From Psoroptes ovis (lineage: Eukaryota; Arthropoda; Arachnida; Sarcoptiformes; Psoroptidae): a stretch of DNA of 64,000 nucleotides. Numbering within the stretch: position 1 is the first letter of the stretch; every line of letters begins with the position of its first letter. The notes beneath the pieces were generated by a model. That model was not told where the DNA came from and did not search any database. It saw nothing but the letters and a program-made list of their open reading frames with translations. The position numbers were made by a program, and so were the translations under genes. Shown here one piece after another: positions 29,646 through 46,762 of the stretch. Location: contig PQWQ01000002.1 of NCBI GenBank assembly GCA_002943765.1, positions 2,542,001 to 2,606,000 of the forward strand. The letters are read 5' to 3'.

Positions 29646-29683
29646 TAAGCCAGCAAGATTGAACATTACAAAATATTAATAAG

Positions 29684-32600
29684 ATGAGTACCTCCGACGT
29701 TTTGATGAAGAATCTCCAGGAATTGGAGAAAGAGAAGCCAGTTATTAGGCGAATGATAACTGAAGTATTTAACCAAATTAACGAAAAAACGATTGATGCT
29801 TACGATTTGGTAAAGAAAACATTGGAATTAGCGAAGAGAGTCGCAGACTATCGAGCCAAATTCAAAGCATCAGCAGATTATGGACGTGAACATGGACTTC
29901 CGTTTGATTCCGAAAAATATGAATTGATCAATACAGATTATCATCAGAAACTTGATAAAATATACGAAGTGGCCGACAAAACAAAGCAGGACATCAAAAA
30001 AATAAATATATTTGAAATGACCATCCAAGACGACGCAACTAAAGCTAAAAATGAACCAAGTAAGTCAAATATAACTAATCAACAAGTTCAACAGGAAACA
30101 ATCACAATGACAACCGAAGCTGAACCAAAAACGATGCCTGAAAAATTTATTCTAAAAGAAATTGAAAAAATTAAACCATTTTCGGGGAAATTTTTAGATT
30201 TTCGGAAATTTTTCGAAAGTCTAACATCACTTTTAGACCTTAGCTGTTTACCCCCGCAACGAAAAATCGATATAATTGCTGAAAAATTAGATGGACCAAG
30301 TCGACAACTTATAAATAGTATGGGCGATGAAGACGACTACGAGAAGGTCAAAACCATATTGCGTGAAAAATTTTATGATCCGTATGAAGTCGTATTAAAT
30401 ATAGCTCAACAGTTAAGAAGTCTTCCAAAGTTGACAAATAATTTTGATATAATGGGTATGGAACGAATACTGGAAGATATAAAGAAAACTGAAAAATTAA
30501 TGATAAAGGTTAATATTAATCCCGCTTACACGTATCAATTCAAAAGAATCATCTATCAAAAATTGACATATGAAATTATTAGTAAATTGGGTTGTGTTAG
30601 CGAAACCGATTTAAGTATCATTATCGAAGTATTGGAAAAAGAACATAAATTGGCTAGAAGTAGAAGGGAAGATCAGAATCTCTTTGATGATTTCCTGAAT
30701 TGCAATCCAATTGTTAAAACAAGTCCACAGAGACAAAATACAAGGTCAACCTATTGTTATTTTTGTAATAATCCAACACATAAATCTATTGATTGCTACG
30801 CTAAAATACCGTTGAAAACCAAAAAAAATATAATTTGGGAAAAAAATTTATGCATCAGATGTTTAGAAAAAGGACATCGTATGAAAAACTGTAATTCAAA
30901 ACGAATATGTCAAATTTGTAAAAGTGGTCATCATGAAATTCTATGCCAAACACCTCAGCAAGACAATCCAAGATGGACTAATCAATCTAATGTTAACAGA
31001 GGAAATTATCGATCGATTACGTCTCCACAAAGAAATATGATTGAATACCCACAACAAAGATCGAATACCCCAAGAACAAAAGTTAAAGAAAGTTATGTGT
31101 GCGAAACCATGAATACAAAAAGTAATGATATGAAGTCCCATGTTCAACAAAATTCCGATACAAATGAACAAAAAGAAATGAAAGATACAAAACCCGATGA
31201 TTATGAAGTCCAGACAATGGAGGATGAGTTAATTGGTCTATCAAATCTAGAATCAAATATGCTCCACATGATGATGGCTCAGACGGAAACAACAGATATG
31301 GCTAAAAGAAAAGATTTGGAAGAACCAGTGGTAGTGAAAGCCCAAGTGAATGGTTTTGAACAAGAACTCATGATTGATAGCGGAGCAAACATCAGCTTCA
31401 TAACACCGATGTATGTCAAAAAACTGTTGCTAAAAGAGAAACCAACAAACGAAAATATATTCACTTTGGGAGCAAATGTTCATATAAAAGGCATATGTAC
31501 GACAACAGTAAAAATTGAAAATATTGAACATGAAGTTAAATTTTATGTTGTACCGCATAGAAAAGATATAATCGCTTTAGGCAGGGATGCAATGCGAAGT
31601 TTCGGAATAAGTATTACTCCAGAAGATGAAAACAAATGGAAAGTAAAAATTAATATTGGTCAGAGTAAAGAAAAGGACGTTGAAGACCACGATATAAGAA
31701 ATTTATTGAAAAGGTACAAAGATGTTTTTGCTAAAAATAAAGAAGATATTGGATGTATAAAAAATGAAATGGCACAAATTCATCTATCAAATGAAATACC
31801 GATTACATGCCGTCCTTACCCCTGTACAGCGATGGACCAGGAAATAATCGATAAAGAAATTGACCGGTTATTGAAAATGGATGTGATTGAACCATCAAAC
31901 TCACCATTCTGTTTTCCAATAGTACTGGTTGATAAGAAAGATGAAGGAAAAAAAACAAGATTATGTGTTGATTATAGAAAATTGAATGCCGTAACAATTG
32001 TAGAACATTATCCCATGCCGAAAATATCAGATATTGATGAACGGTTGATAAATTCGACGTATTTTACAACTTTAGATATTAGTCAAGGATACTATCATGT
32101 GATGATGGATCCAAATGATCGTGGTAAAACAGGATTTGTGACAAAATACGACCAGTATCAATGGAAAAGACTACCATTTGGATTAAAAAACGCTCCGATG
32201 ATTTTCCAAAGAATCATATGGTCATTAATAAAAAGAAATAATCTACACATGTACTGTCACAACTATATTGATGACATTATTATTTTCTCAAGAACAAAGA
32301 AGGAACATCTTACGCATTTGGATAATGTAATGAACGTTTTGCTGAAAGAAAATATAAAATTAAAATTGTCGAAATGTATCTTTGGTATGAAATCTATTAT
32401 ATTTTTGGGACATAAGATCTCTGAACATGGAATCGCTCCATGCAAATCAAATATTGAAGCAATAATAAAAGCAGAACCACCTAAAAATTTGAAAGATTTA
32501 AGGGGATTTCTTGGCAAAATCAATTATTACCATAAATTCATTCCGAATAGAGCGGAAGCGACGTATTATCTAACGGAATTATTGAAGAAAAATCAGAAAT

Positions 32601-35600
32601 GGGAATGGACCGAAAATCAACAAAAAGAATTTGAAAATTTGAAAAATTTGCTTATCAAAGAACCTATTTTAAAATTGTTCAATCCTGAATTGGAAATTAA
32701 AATTTACACAGATGCAAGTTTAAAAGGTATTGGTGCAGTATTGAAACAAATTCATCCCAATGAACAAGAATATCCTGTCGCTTACTTTTCAAAAAAGTTG
32801 CTGCCATATCAACAAAGATATTCAGCATCTGAATTAGAATGCTTAGCAATTCTTGAAGCGGTAGAATATTGGCATTATTGGTTAGTTGGACAAAATTTCA
32901 CTATCGTTACTGATCACAAACCGTTGGAAAGCCTGAAAAAAATAAAAAAGCCGAAAACAAGGTTGTTCAATTGGGCTTTGCGGCTAAGCTCGTATCAATT
33001 TAATATTGTGTACAGAAAGGGCGTTGATAATCAAGAAGCCGATTACCTCTCACGCCATCCGATCCATGATTTAGAAGAAATGGCTAAAGCTCCGATGATC
33101 ATGTTTACAAATCTTTGGGAAGATACTGATAAAATTATGGCAATTCAAAAAAATTATAATCCGAAACAGTTGAATAAATGCTATGAAAAAAATGGAATTA
33201 TTTATCGAAAGAAAAAGAATTTTGAACAAATCTTCATCCCAAAAGAGGAAGCGGAAAACGAACTCAGACGAACTCATCACGAATTTGGCCATATAGGCTC
33301 AGTCCATTTATACGAGCATTATTCCAGAAGATATTACACCCCAGATATTATGAAGATCATTAAAAAAGTGGTGCAAAATTGTGAGGTGTGTAATATCACC
33401 AAGAAAAACTCTTATCGTTTTGGATTTATGGGTCAAATAGGACCAGCGAAATTACCATTCGAAATCATCCATATCGACACAATAGGAGGATTCCAAAGTT
33501 TTGGATCAAATAAACGATTTTTACATCTAGCAATCGATGCTTTTACAAGATTTATATGGATTATTTGTTCAAAGACGCAGACGGCAAAAGATATGATAAA
33601 TTTGGTCAAAAAAATTCAAAGCGTAACGAAACCAAAATTGATTATTGCTGACCAATATCCGGCAATAAAAGGAACCGAATTCAAAACGTACTTAAAGAGG
33701 AACAACATAGGTATTATGTTTATCCCGAGGGATCATCCTTCCAGTAATGGGATCGTCGAACGTGTAAACCAAACAATTTGCGATCGAATCCGTCATAAAA
33801 TATACGAAACATCTAAAGAAAAAAGGACGTTATCCTGGGCAACGCATGCTGCAAAAGCAGCTGAAGAATACAATAAAACCATTCATAGTGTCACAAAGTA
33901 TTCCCCATTATTTCTGTTGACAGGGTATGATGCTGAAAAAATATTAGGACCGGAGGAAGTAGTAGAAGCACGAAAAATTGCTTTTCAAAATTCAAATTTA
34001 ATGCATGAAAAAAATAAGAAAAAATATGATGAAACAAGAAAAGAATTACCATTGGAAATAATCGACGAAGTGTATGTCTCCAAAGGAAACGCTTTGAACC
34101 GGAAAAAATTGGACGCAAGATTTGAAGGCCCGTTTCCAGTGGTCGATAAAGAAGGGAATACAATGCTGAAAATCCAGAAGAAGGGAAAATTAGAAAAAGT
34201 TCACATTTCCCAAGTCAAGCCAAAATTCCATCCGTGTAATATGGTGCTATTGACTTCACTAATGCTGATACACCTAGCTAATGGGAAATATGAACCCTCC
34301 GTCGCAGATCCTATTGTTTGGGAAAAAACCGATCATACTATCACAAAAGAATTAGTTAATACCTATTATTATATTCGTTTAGTAAATCCATGTAGTATCC
34401 TTAAAAGAACGGATAGACGTTTTGAATGTAACGCAAGATATGATTTCTGGATAATGGAAACAATAAATAAAAATTGCGATAAGATTAATATAACATATGA
34501 TGACTTTATGGAAGAAAACCGGCGAAGAAAAAGATTTGTTGGAAGTATTTTAAAAGGTACGAAATTCTTATTCGAAAATTACGATAAGGTATTACATATT
34601 GGACAAACGATAGTTGGATTTGTAACTAATTGGTTTGAACGAAAGAAAATAAAGTCATTGAAAGAAACACAAAGAAAACAGCAAGAACAAATCAAGGTTT
34701 TAATGAACTCTCAAAAAGAAATATTGAAAGAAATGGTGGACAAGTTGGATAAGATGGGCGAAATACAAATGAACAACAGAAAAACCATGGAAGATTTAAT
34801 AGATGGTCTACATTATGACCTTATGGTGGGATCACAAATGGTGACTATCAGTCAAAATCTGAAAAAATTCTTTAATGAATTGGCTCGTGGTATAATCCCA
34901 ATAGAATTTGAATTATTGTTTCCCGGAATCGTTACCTCCGAAGATAAATATGAACAATGGGAATTCGTTGGATGTGATTTGTCATCACATTCCGATTTAA
35001 TTTTGGAATTTATACAACCTCAACCGTATGACGAATTAATTGTATATGAAAGCCATCCCTTTACTTTATATAAACAACAAGAAGATAAATTTTGTATGTA
35101 CGAATACAGTGGCCCACGATACATGCTGTATAATCTAGAAAAAGATTGCGTAAAAAGACTCCATTTACATCCTCATCATAAGAAACGTTCAGAAAGTTTT
35201 ATTATAAATAAACCAACAAGCTGTCAAGAGGATGATGAAATCGAAAAATTATGGGTAAAGAAATTTTGTGAAACAAAATCAAAATTCAATCAGGAAGAAC
35301 TACAAATTCATTATAACAATAAATTTATTTTTGTATATTGTTACAAACAATTGATAACGATCGAAAACATAACAAGTGAATGCGAAAACAAAATTTATAA
35401 AATCCCACAGAAGAAGGAGTTTATCGCTGGAAGTTTCCATCACAGACCATCAGTACGCAAAACGCTGGGAAATCATTCATTCCATTTGTATGAAAACGAA
35501 TTGATTGGGAAAAACTTATACAGTGGAATTTATAATTATTCGATCCAAACGAAAAACATAGATCAATTACTAGCGGAAATGAATAATCTTGATGAACCTG

Positions 35601-35815
35601 AAGAAGATCGTTTTAATAAATGGTTGATGCTTATTCCAACAGGAGTCTGTTTATTGATTATTATCGCTGGTGTACTCATCGTAATATTGAGAAGGATAAA
35701 ATTGACAAAGAAGAAGAGAAAAATATTAGAACGATCGCAAGAATTCATCGAGTTGGAAAATCAAGCTAGATCACAAGGATCAAATAGTCCAGAAGTAGAT
35801 GATACCGCTGTGTAA
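29684..35815 (+). CDS. Single gag-pol-env polyprotein ORF of LTR element
   Basis: 2043 aa without internal stop. Residues 1-130 are a helical N-terminus. Residues 160-310 resemble DUF1759 of BEL/Pao Gag (FSGKFLDFRKFFESL ... LREKFYDPYEV). Three zinc knuckles follow: C358-C361-H366-C371, C390-C393-H398-C403 and C409..C421. The aspartic protease has a DSG motif at Asp565. The reverse transcriptase carries LDISQGYYHV, LPFG and YIDD (861-864), with Ty3/gypsy-like surroundings. RNase H starts at about 1000 (Asp1010). The integrase has an HHCC zinc site (H1199/H1203, C1233/C1236) and catalytic Asp1265, Asp1323 and Glu1359, with 35 residues between the last two. A GPF-type module (FEGPFPVV) closes pol. 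The remainder is Env-like. Gag, pol and env are normally separated by frameshifts or splicing in relatives; here they share one frame. Confidence 0.93.
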   Translation: MSTSDVLMKNLQELEKEKPVIRRMITEVFNQINEKTIDAYDLVKKTLELAKRVADYRAKFKASADYGREHGLPFDSEKYELINTDYHQKLDKIYEVADKTKQDIKKINIFEMTIQDDATKAKNEPSKSNITNQQVQQETITMTTEAEPKTMPEKFILKEIEKIKPFSGKFLDFRKFFESLTSLLDLSCLPPQRKIDIIAEKLDGPSRQLINSMGDEDDYEKVKTILREKFYDPYEVVLNIAQQLRSLPKLTNNFDIMGMERILEDIKKTEKLMIKVNINPAYTYQFKRIIYQKLTYEIISKLGCVSETDLSIIIEVLEKEHKLARSRREDQNLFDDFLNCNPIVKTSPQRQNTRSTYCYFCNNPTHKSIDCYAKIPLKTKKNIIWEKNLCIRCLEKGHRMKNCNSKRICQICKSGHHEILCQTPQQDNPRWTNQSNVNRGNYRSITSPQRNMIEYPQQRSNTPRTKVKESYVCETMNTKSNDMKSHVQQNSDTNEQKEMKDTKPDDYEVQTMEDELIGLSNLESNMLHMMMAQTETTDMAKRKDLEEPVVVKAQVNGFEQELMIDSGANISFITPMYVKKLLLKEKPTNENIFTLGANVHIKGICTTTVKIENIEHEVKFYVVPHRKDIIALGRDAMRSFGISITPEDENKWKVKINIGQSKEKDVEDHDIRNLLKRYKDVFAKNKEDIGCIKNEMAQIHLSNEIPITCRPYPCTAMDQEIIDKEIDRLLKMDVIEPSNSPFCFPIVLVDKKDEGKKTRLCVDYRKLNAVTIVEHYPMPKISDIDERLINSTYFTTLDISQGYYHVMMDPNDRGKTGFVTKYDQYQWKRLPFGLKNAPMIFQRIIWSLIKRNNLHMYCHNYIDDIIIFSRTKKEHLTHLDNVMNVLLKENIKLKLSKCIFGMKSIIFLGHKISEHGIAPCKSNIEAIIKAEPPKNLKDLRGFLGKINYYHKFIPNRAEATYYLTELLKKNQKWEWTENQQKEFENLKNLLIKEPILKLFNPELEIKIYTDASLKGIGAVLKQIHPNEQEYPVAYFSKKLLPYQQRYSASELECLAILEAVEYWHYWLVGQNFTIVTDHKPLESLKKIKKPKTRLFNWALRLSSYQFNIVYRKGVDNQEADYLSRHPIHDLEEMAKAPMIMFTNLWEDTDKIMAIQKNYNPKQLNKCYEKNGIIYRKKKNFEQIFIPKEEAENELRRTHHEFGHIGSVHLYEHYSRRYYTPDIMKIIKKVVQNCEVCNITKKNSYRFGFMGQIGPAKLPFEIIHIDTIGGFQSFGSNKRFLHLAIDAFTRFIWIICSKTQTAKDMINLVKKIQSVTKPKLIIADQYPAIKGTEFKTYLKRNNIGIMFIPRDHPSSNGIVERVNQTICDRIRHKIYETSKEKRTLSWATHAAKAAEEYNKTIHSVTKYSPLFLLTGYDAEKILGPEEVVEARKIAFQNSNLMHEKNKKKYDETRKELPLEIIDEVYVSKGNALNRKKLDARFEGPFPVVDKEGNTMLKIQKKGKLEKVHISQVKPKFHPCNMVLLTSLMLIHLANGKYEPSVADPIVWEKTDHTITKELVNTYYYIRLVNPCSILKRTDRRFECNARYDFWIMETINKNCDKINITYDDFMEENRRRKRFVGSILKGTKFLFENYDKVLHIGQTIVGFVTNWFERKKIKSLKETQRKQQEQIKVLMNSQKEILKEMVDKLDKMGEIQMNNRKTMEDLIDGLHYDLMVGSQMVTISQNLKKFFNELARGIIPIEFELLFPGIVTSEDKYEQWEFVGCDLSSHSDLILEFIQPQPYDELIVYESHPFTLYKQQEDKFCMYEYSGPRYMLYNLEKDCVKRLHLHPHHKKRSESFIINKPTSCQEDDEIEKLWVKKFCETKSKFNQEELQIHYNNKFIFVYCYKQLITIENITSECENKIYKIPQKKEFIAGSFHHRPSVRKTLGNHSFHLYENELIGKNLYSGIYNYSIQTKNIDQLLAEMNNLDEPEEDRFNKWLMLIPTGVCLLIIIAGVLIVILRRIKLTKKKRKILERSQEFIELENQARSQGSNSPEVDDTAV
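34241..35815 (+). CDS. Env-like fusion glycoprotein portion of the polyprotein
   Basis: C-terminal 524 residues of the long ORF. A hydrophobic stretch beginning at Met1520 (MVLLTSLMLIHLANG) resembles a signal peptide. RRRKR (1613-1617) is a furin-type site, immediately followed by a Gly/Phe-containing hydrophobic segment of fusion-peptide character and a charged heptad-rich helix at about 1650-1692. A single transmembrane helix lies at about 1984-2005, with a basic cytoplasmic tail. This layout matches the baculovirus-F-related Env of insect errantiviruses; the family assignment is from architecture. It could be released by proteolysis of the polyprotein or made from a spliced RNA. No stop separates it from the integrase. 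Confidence 0.8.
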   Translation: MVLLTSLMLIHLANGKYEPSVADPIVWEKTDHTITKELVNTYYYIRLVNPCSILKRTDRRFECNARYDFWIMETINKNCDKINITYDDFMEENRRRKRFVGSILKGTKFLFENYDKVLHIGQTIVGFVTNWFERKKIKSLKETQRKQQEQIKVLMNSQKEILKEMVDKLDKMGEIQMNNRKTMEDLIDGLHYDLMVGSQMVTISQNLKKFFNELARGIIPIEFELLFPGIVTSEDKYEQWEFVGCDLSSHSDLILEFIQPQPYDELIVYESHPFTLYKQQEDKFCMYEYSGPRYMLYNLEKDCVKRLHLHPHHKKRSESFIINKPTSCQEDDEIEKLWVKKFCETKSKFNQEELQIHYNNKFIFVYCYKQLITIENITSECENKIYKIPQKKEFIAGSFHHRPSVRKTLGNHSFHLYENELIGKNLYSGIYNYSIQTKNIDQLLAEMNNLDEPEEDRFNKWLMLIPTGVCLLIIIAGVLIVILRRIKLTKKKRKILERSQEFIELENQARSQGSNSPEVDDTAV

Positions 35816-35869
35816 ACGAAATTGATGTCAATCCAAAATAAAGTTGCGCTTTTTCACCCCCCCGTATTG

Positions 35870-35889
35870 TTTTTTTTTTAGAGGGGAGA
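35870..35889 (+). other. Polypurine tract
   Basis: A T-run is followed by AGAGGGGAGA directly abutting the 3' LTR, the expected site for plus-strand DNA priming in LTR retroelements. Confidence 0.85.
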
Positions 35890-36333
35890 TGTAATAGAAA
35901 TGGTAGTTATTGATCTAAAGGGATGTTATTTAACATCATTAATTTTTAAATCGTTAGCTTAATGATGATAATGTTTAGCTGATTACCATATTTGGCAAAA
36001 AAATTCCAATTTAATCACATTGGCTAAACATGCACATCGTTATGATTTAAAGTATTCAAAACATCCTCGATTTAATTACCTTTCTATCACATTCCTTTCT
36101 CATAATGTATATATTTTCCGTCATTTTAATCAAAATGAAAAATTTTTTCCAATTATTATTCAGTCAGTCGTTATTTTCATCAAATGTTGTCATTGTCATT
36201 GTCATTATCATTTTTATCAATAAATAAAATTTTTACAAAAAAAAAAAAAACTTGTTGTTGTGTCATAAGTTTATTTCGTGAAAAAAAAAAGTTAAATTCA
36301 ACCAAAATTGCGCTCTCCACCACGTATATCTTA
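35890..36333 (+). repeat. 3' LTR
   Basis: 444 bp. By eye it is identical to the 5' LTR except for one fewer A in the homopolymer preceding GTTAAATTC. It carries the same AATAAA that would polyadenylate the element RNA. Confidence 0.95.
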
Positions 36334-37689
36334 TATATAATATTTTATTTTATTATATTATCACTTATTTTCTATAGAATACCACTAGAAATAGTTTCAA
36401 TGAATATTATTTGTGATAATAATGAAACTTAACATACTCAAATGAAAATACAAAATTATTTGAACTACATTGCGACAAAAAAAAACGACTGACAATCAAT
36501 ACAATATGATTTCTTCTATTATCTCATACTTATATATAATATATACTTCAATAATATCAACTATTTTCATTCACGCATATATATATCAAAGGATTCGACT
36601 GTTCCAATCAACAATACAAATTTATAAATACATGTATATTACATTCATCTATTAGTTTGAATCCAGAAGAAGAAATGAGAATCCATGTTCATACTATTTT
36701 TTATGATATTGTCGTCATTATTATTTCCTAATTCAATTGGTCAAACAAATATATAAACAACAACAACAACAACACCAATAATATTGACTGTAGCGTATAT
36801 ATTATGTAGAAAATAATACGAATAATAATGATTAAGAAGGAAGAATGAAAAAAGATGTTATATATTACATGTGAACATGTGTGTACATAATTCAAATATT
36901 TTTGAATCTAGTTTCAAGCCTAAATTTTTTTTGGTATATTCCAATAATTCAGCTCATTTCAAGAATATTCATTATCATCATTATATATTTTGGATTCTGA
37001 ATCCAGCAATGTTTACTGATGTCGATTGCCGCACCTTTTCAAGAAATTTTTATCAAAGTACACAAAAGTACCAGAAATTTTTTTTTTCTTTCTTTCAAAA
37101 CTTTAATGTTGTAGTGGTGAGTATCATGAACACTATGACTCTTCGAATTCCTTTTCCAGCACCAATGATAGTCCTATTTCGGTATGTACCAAATGCATTC
37201 ATCATTCATCATCATCACTATTTTATCATTTTTTGTACATACACAGAGTGAATTCAAAATGAATCATAAAATTAATACAAAATCCATAATTACGCATGCG
37301 TGATTTTAATTTTAATTTCAAATTTTCTCCCTTTTAAAAATTTAAATAATTTCAGATTAATTACAGATCAATCATTACAGTCATATTCAATCAATTATAA
37401 ACGTCAAAAATTCAAAATTATCTCATTAATATAAATTTTCATTTATTTTTTTTCCTTTTTTTAGATTTATTTTCAAATTATCATTCACAATAATCAATCA
37501 ATATTCATATTCATATATGTGAAAACATCTTAATTATCATATGATTTAGATAATGAATATGAAAAAAATAATTTCGATGAGAAATAGAAAAAAACACAAA
37601 TTCAAATATAAGAAATCTCATTTTTTTTTCGGAGATGTATATTCACCATCATTTTATATAAGTGACTGTATGTTGGTAGGTAGGTGTGA

Positions 37690-37711
37690 GTGTGTTTGTG
37701 TGTGTGTGTGG
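37690..37711. repeat. (TG)n microsatellite
   Basis: TG-rich tract broken by single T and A interruptions and flanked by GTAGGTAGG and GGGTGG. Confidence 0.8.
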
Positions 37712-38031
37712 GTGGTGTATGCATGTGTGAATGATGTATTTAAACACAATTAAAATAATGATAATCATCATTATTATTATCAATATTATCATAAATAATC
37801 ATTGAATATAATAATAATCTTTTGTTTTTTCTTTATTTTAATAATTTGTATGTTTCATTTCGATATATTTTTTTCTTATTTTTGAAAATATCAAATATAA
37901 ATCCATTTATATATTATATGGGTGAATATATGTTGATGAATCTTGAATCTTTACGATTCGGGTATACAAATGTGATTAAAATGAAAGAACATCAATAATA
38001 TGAAATAATTTTTTGTAATTGAACAATAATG

Positions 38032-38053
38032 GTGATGATGATGATGATGATGA
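38032..38053. repeat. (GAT)n microsatellite
   Basis: Seven consecutive GAT/ATG units. Similar trinucleotide runs encode Ser or Asp stretches in neighbouring genes, for example in Hipk near 44579-44600. Confidence 0.8.
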
Positions 38054-38994
38054 TTATGTTTGCGAATGAATGGAAAACAAAATATTATTGAATGATATAT
38101 TGATTTAAATATGAAATCACAATATTTAAATCTCAATCATTTCAATTTCAATTACAATTATAATAATTATAATTATAATAATAATAATGACTTGAAAAAT
38201 GAATGTAATCAATTTATGTCGATATGTTAATGATTTTTTTTTGTTTTGTTTTTATCATGTTTATTGTGGTGATAAATGTGATCATTTCATTTGAATCAGT
38301 TGATTAAATCACATGTATTATCGGTATTTTGAAATATATTTGTTTTTTAAATGTAATTTTGTATTAATGTATCTCATTCTTTTTGTTTAAATCGATGAAA
38401 CTTGGTGGGATTTATACAATAATCAAAATAATCATCATTTCTTCAAAATCGGCATTAATCCAATTACAAGTGTGTATATGAATGTATTATTCATCATATA
38501 TTGATTATATGTTATTCAATATTGTTAGAATGAAAATCAAAATTTGCAACAAAAATTCACAAATAATGAATAAAAATAAAAATACAAATGGGAATGAAAA
38601 TTTGAGAAAAATTAGCTGAATAAATTTGCTTTTTGATGAATAATTTTGCAAATATGATTATTATATGGACTGAGCTATATGCTTCTGTTTAATTATCAAT
38701 AGCGTATGGAAAATTTGAATTCAAATCCAATTCGTTCAATACAGACCAGATAAATTATCAATTTTCCATTCCTGCAATATGGTATTTTTTTTTTAATTTG
38801 TGTGTCAAAATAGAATTTGAATATGAATTTTTTCTTTTTTTCCTTTAGAATGTAAAGGCATGGAAGGTTGACAAATATTTGCGATGATGATTGAGATGAT
38901 AAATGGTTCATTTGGATCATGGCGATGAAATGACAATGAAAAGAAGGCAAATGATGAAAAATTTTGAATGCATATCACTACATGAATGAAAGAT

Positions 38995-45253
<6,259 letters not shown>

Positions 45254-46762
45254 CACATAGGTCTGTATAAAAAAAGAATGACAAACAAAACATTAAGTTT
45301 TGCATGCAAAGTTATTTTCGGATATTGTAAGTTTTCATTCATTAACATTCATAAATTTAAATCGATTCAAGTGTTTTGAACGAATTGCGACGTAATTTGC
45401 CAAAATGACGAATAAATCATCAATTCAGAACATATAGTGAGACTCACAATAAAAATACCTATAAATGATGACAATTTTTTTCTACACGTCAATATATGAG
45501 AAAATTTATGACGAGTTATAAACTCGTACGTTAGTATTTGGTTTGATTTTGATATATTTAATTTAATAATTAAAAAACAATTATCGTCTTTGATTCATAG
45601 GAAAATGGGGAAACTCATCATTAAAAGACTAGAAAGCGAGAATATGGGGGATGGGTTAAAAGTATAATAATAATGATTCATGATAGGCCTCTTGAGCAGT
45701 TGAAAAATCGAAAAGTTCAATGAAAAAATGATATGCCAATGAATTAATATGCGTTGGTTTTAATGGAAAATTTTCATATTTATTCATTTATTTTGAATGT
45801 TTTGATTATCATGAAGCTCAAATATGATAGAAAACTTACTTTTTAATTATATTCAATGTAAATATGCGATCTCTTTATACAATCAACAAAATTCAGAGTA
45901 TACAAAATATTAATGATAATTCTATTTCTAGAATTAATGATGGATGAAATAGTAGTGAATAAAATGCACAAATAGAATTATTTTCAATATGAAACAAATT
46001 TAATAGATCAAATGAAAATAAAAAACACCTCAAAAAACAACTTGCGAAGTCAATTAACAAAGCTTTACAATCACAATCTGGTGATTATAATCATCAATTC
46101 AACTATTCGTTTCGTTCAATAATTCATTCATTTGATGAATTTTCAATACAGAAACAAAATAGCACAGAATATCAATTAATTGAAAAAATAATTGATTTAT
46201 TTAAAGAATATTAAATTTCATTTCATCAATATATATTCAATGACAGAATATCATTGAATCATCATAGATTATGATTCATTTCTTTTTGTTGAAGACAAAA
46301 AACCAAATTATACAAACACATACACAAAGAATAAAAAGCACACCATTTGAATATCGTTTGTTTTTTTTTTTGTTTTGTTATGATTTTCAAGTTTCTAAGG
46401 TTCCATTTGTAGAATAATAATCAAGAATATCGTTTTTTTGTTGATGCACCATTCAATTAAATACAGAATATATAGTCAAATTTATTGAATCATAAACAAA
46501 CCATAATAACAATAGTAAACAAAGTACTCAAAATATGCTCAAAAAAACACCGAAAAAAAAACAGACAGACAGATTGATGAAATTGAGGAGGAATTGAACA
46601 CTGAGCACTGAGAACAAAAGCGATGAGGAGGATGAGGAGGCCACAAAAATATCCTGTTTCAATTTTTTTTATTCACACACTCAAGCATATGATTGTGTAC
46701 TATTCGACGTATTTTATGAGTGATTTTTTCCCATTCATATTTTCATAATGTTAAAAGGATAG

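Larger units (their letters stand above)
29201..36333 (+). mobile_element. Intact LTR retroelement with gag, Ty3/gypsy-type pol and env
   Basis: 7.1 kb element: 5' LTR 29201-29645, a 38-nt leader, one ORF 29684-35815, a polypurine tract ending at 35889, and 3' LTR 35890-36333. It is flanked by TATA on both sides (29197-29200 and 36334-36337), a 4-bp target duplication in a TA-rich site. Because the site is TA-rich, the LTR end could shift by 1-2 nt. LTRs begin TG and end TA. The two LTRs are identical by eye apart from one A in a homopolymer (11 versus 10 A), and the ORF has no stop or frameshift, so the copy is young and possibly active. Domain order is gag, protease, RT, RNase H, integrase, env, the order used by errantivirus-type Metaviridae. 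The Gag instead resembles BEL/Pao. Confidence 0.95.
36338..38994. other. Intergenic region between retroelement and Hipk
   Basis: 2.66 kb of AT-rich DNA. It contains a GT repeat near 37690-37711 and a GAT repeat near 38032-38053. ORFs such as 36871-37251 and 37553-37753 are low complexity. The right part must include the Hipk 3' UTR. No gene recognised. Confidence 0.6.

Noticed and set aside
30941..34163. Minus-strand ORFs inside the retroelement
   Set aside because: They are antisense to gag-pol and lack independent support.
36184..37251. Plus-strand ORFs just right of the 3' LTR, considered as a captured host gene or element ORF
   Set aside because: They lie mostly outside the LTR, are low complexity, and share no motif with known element proteins.
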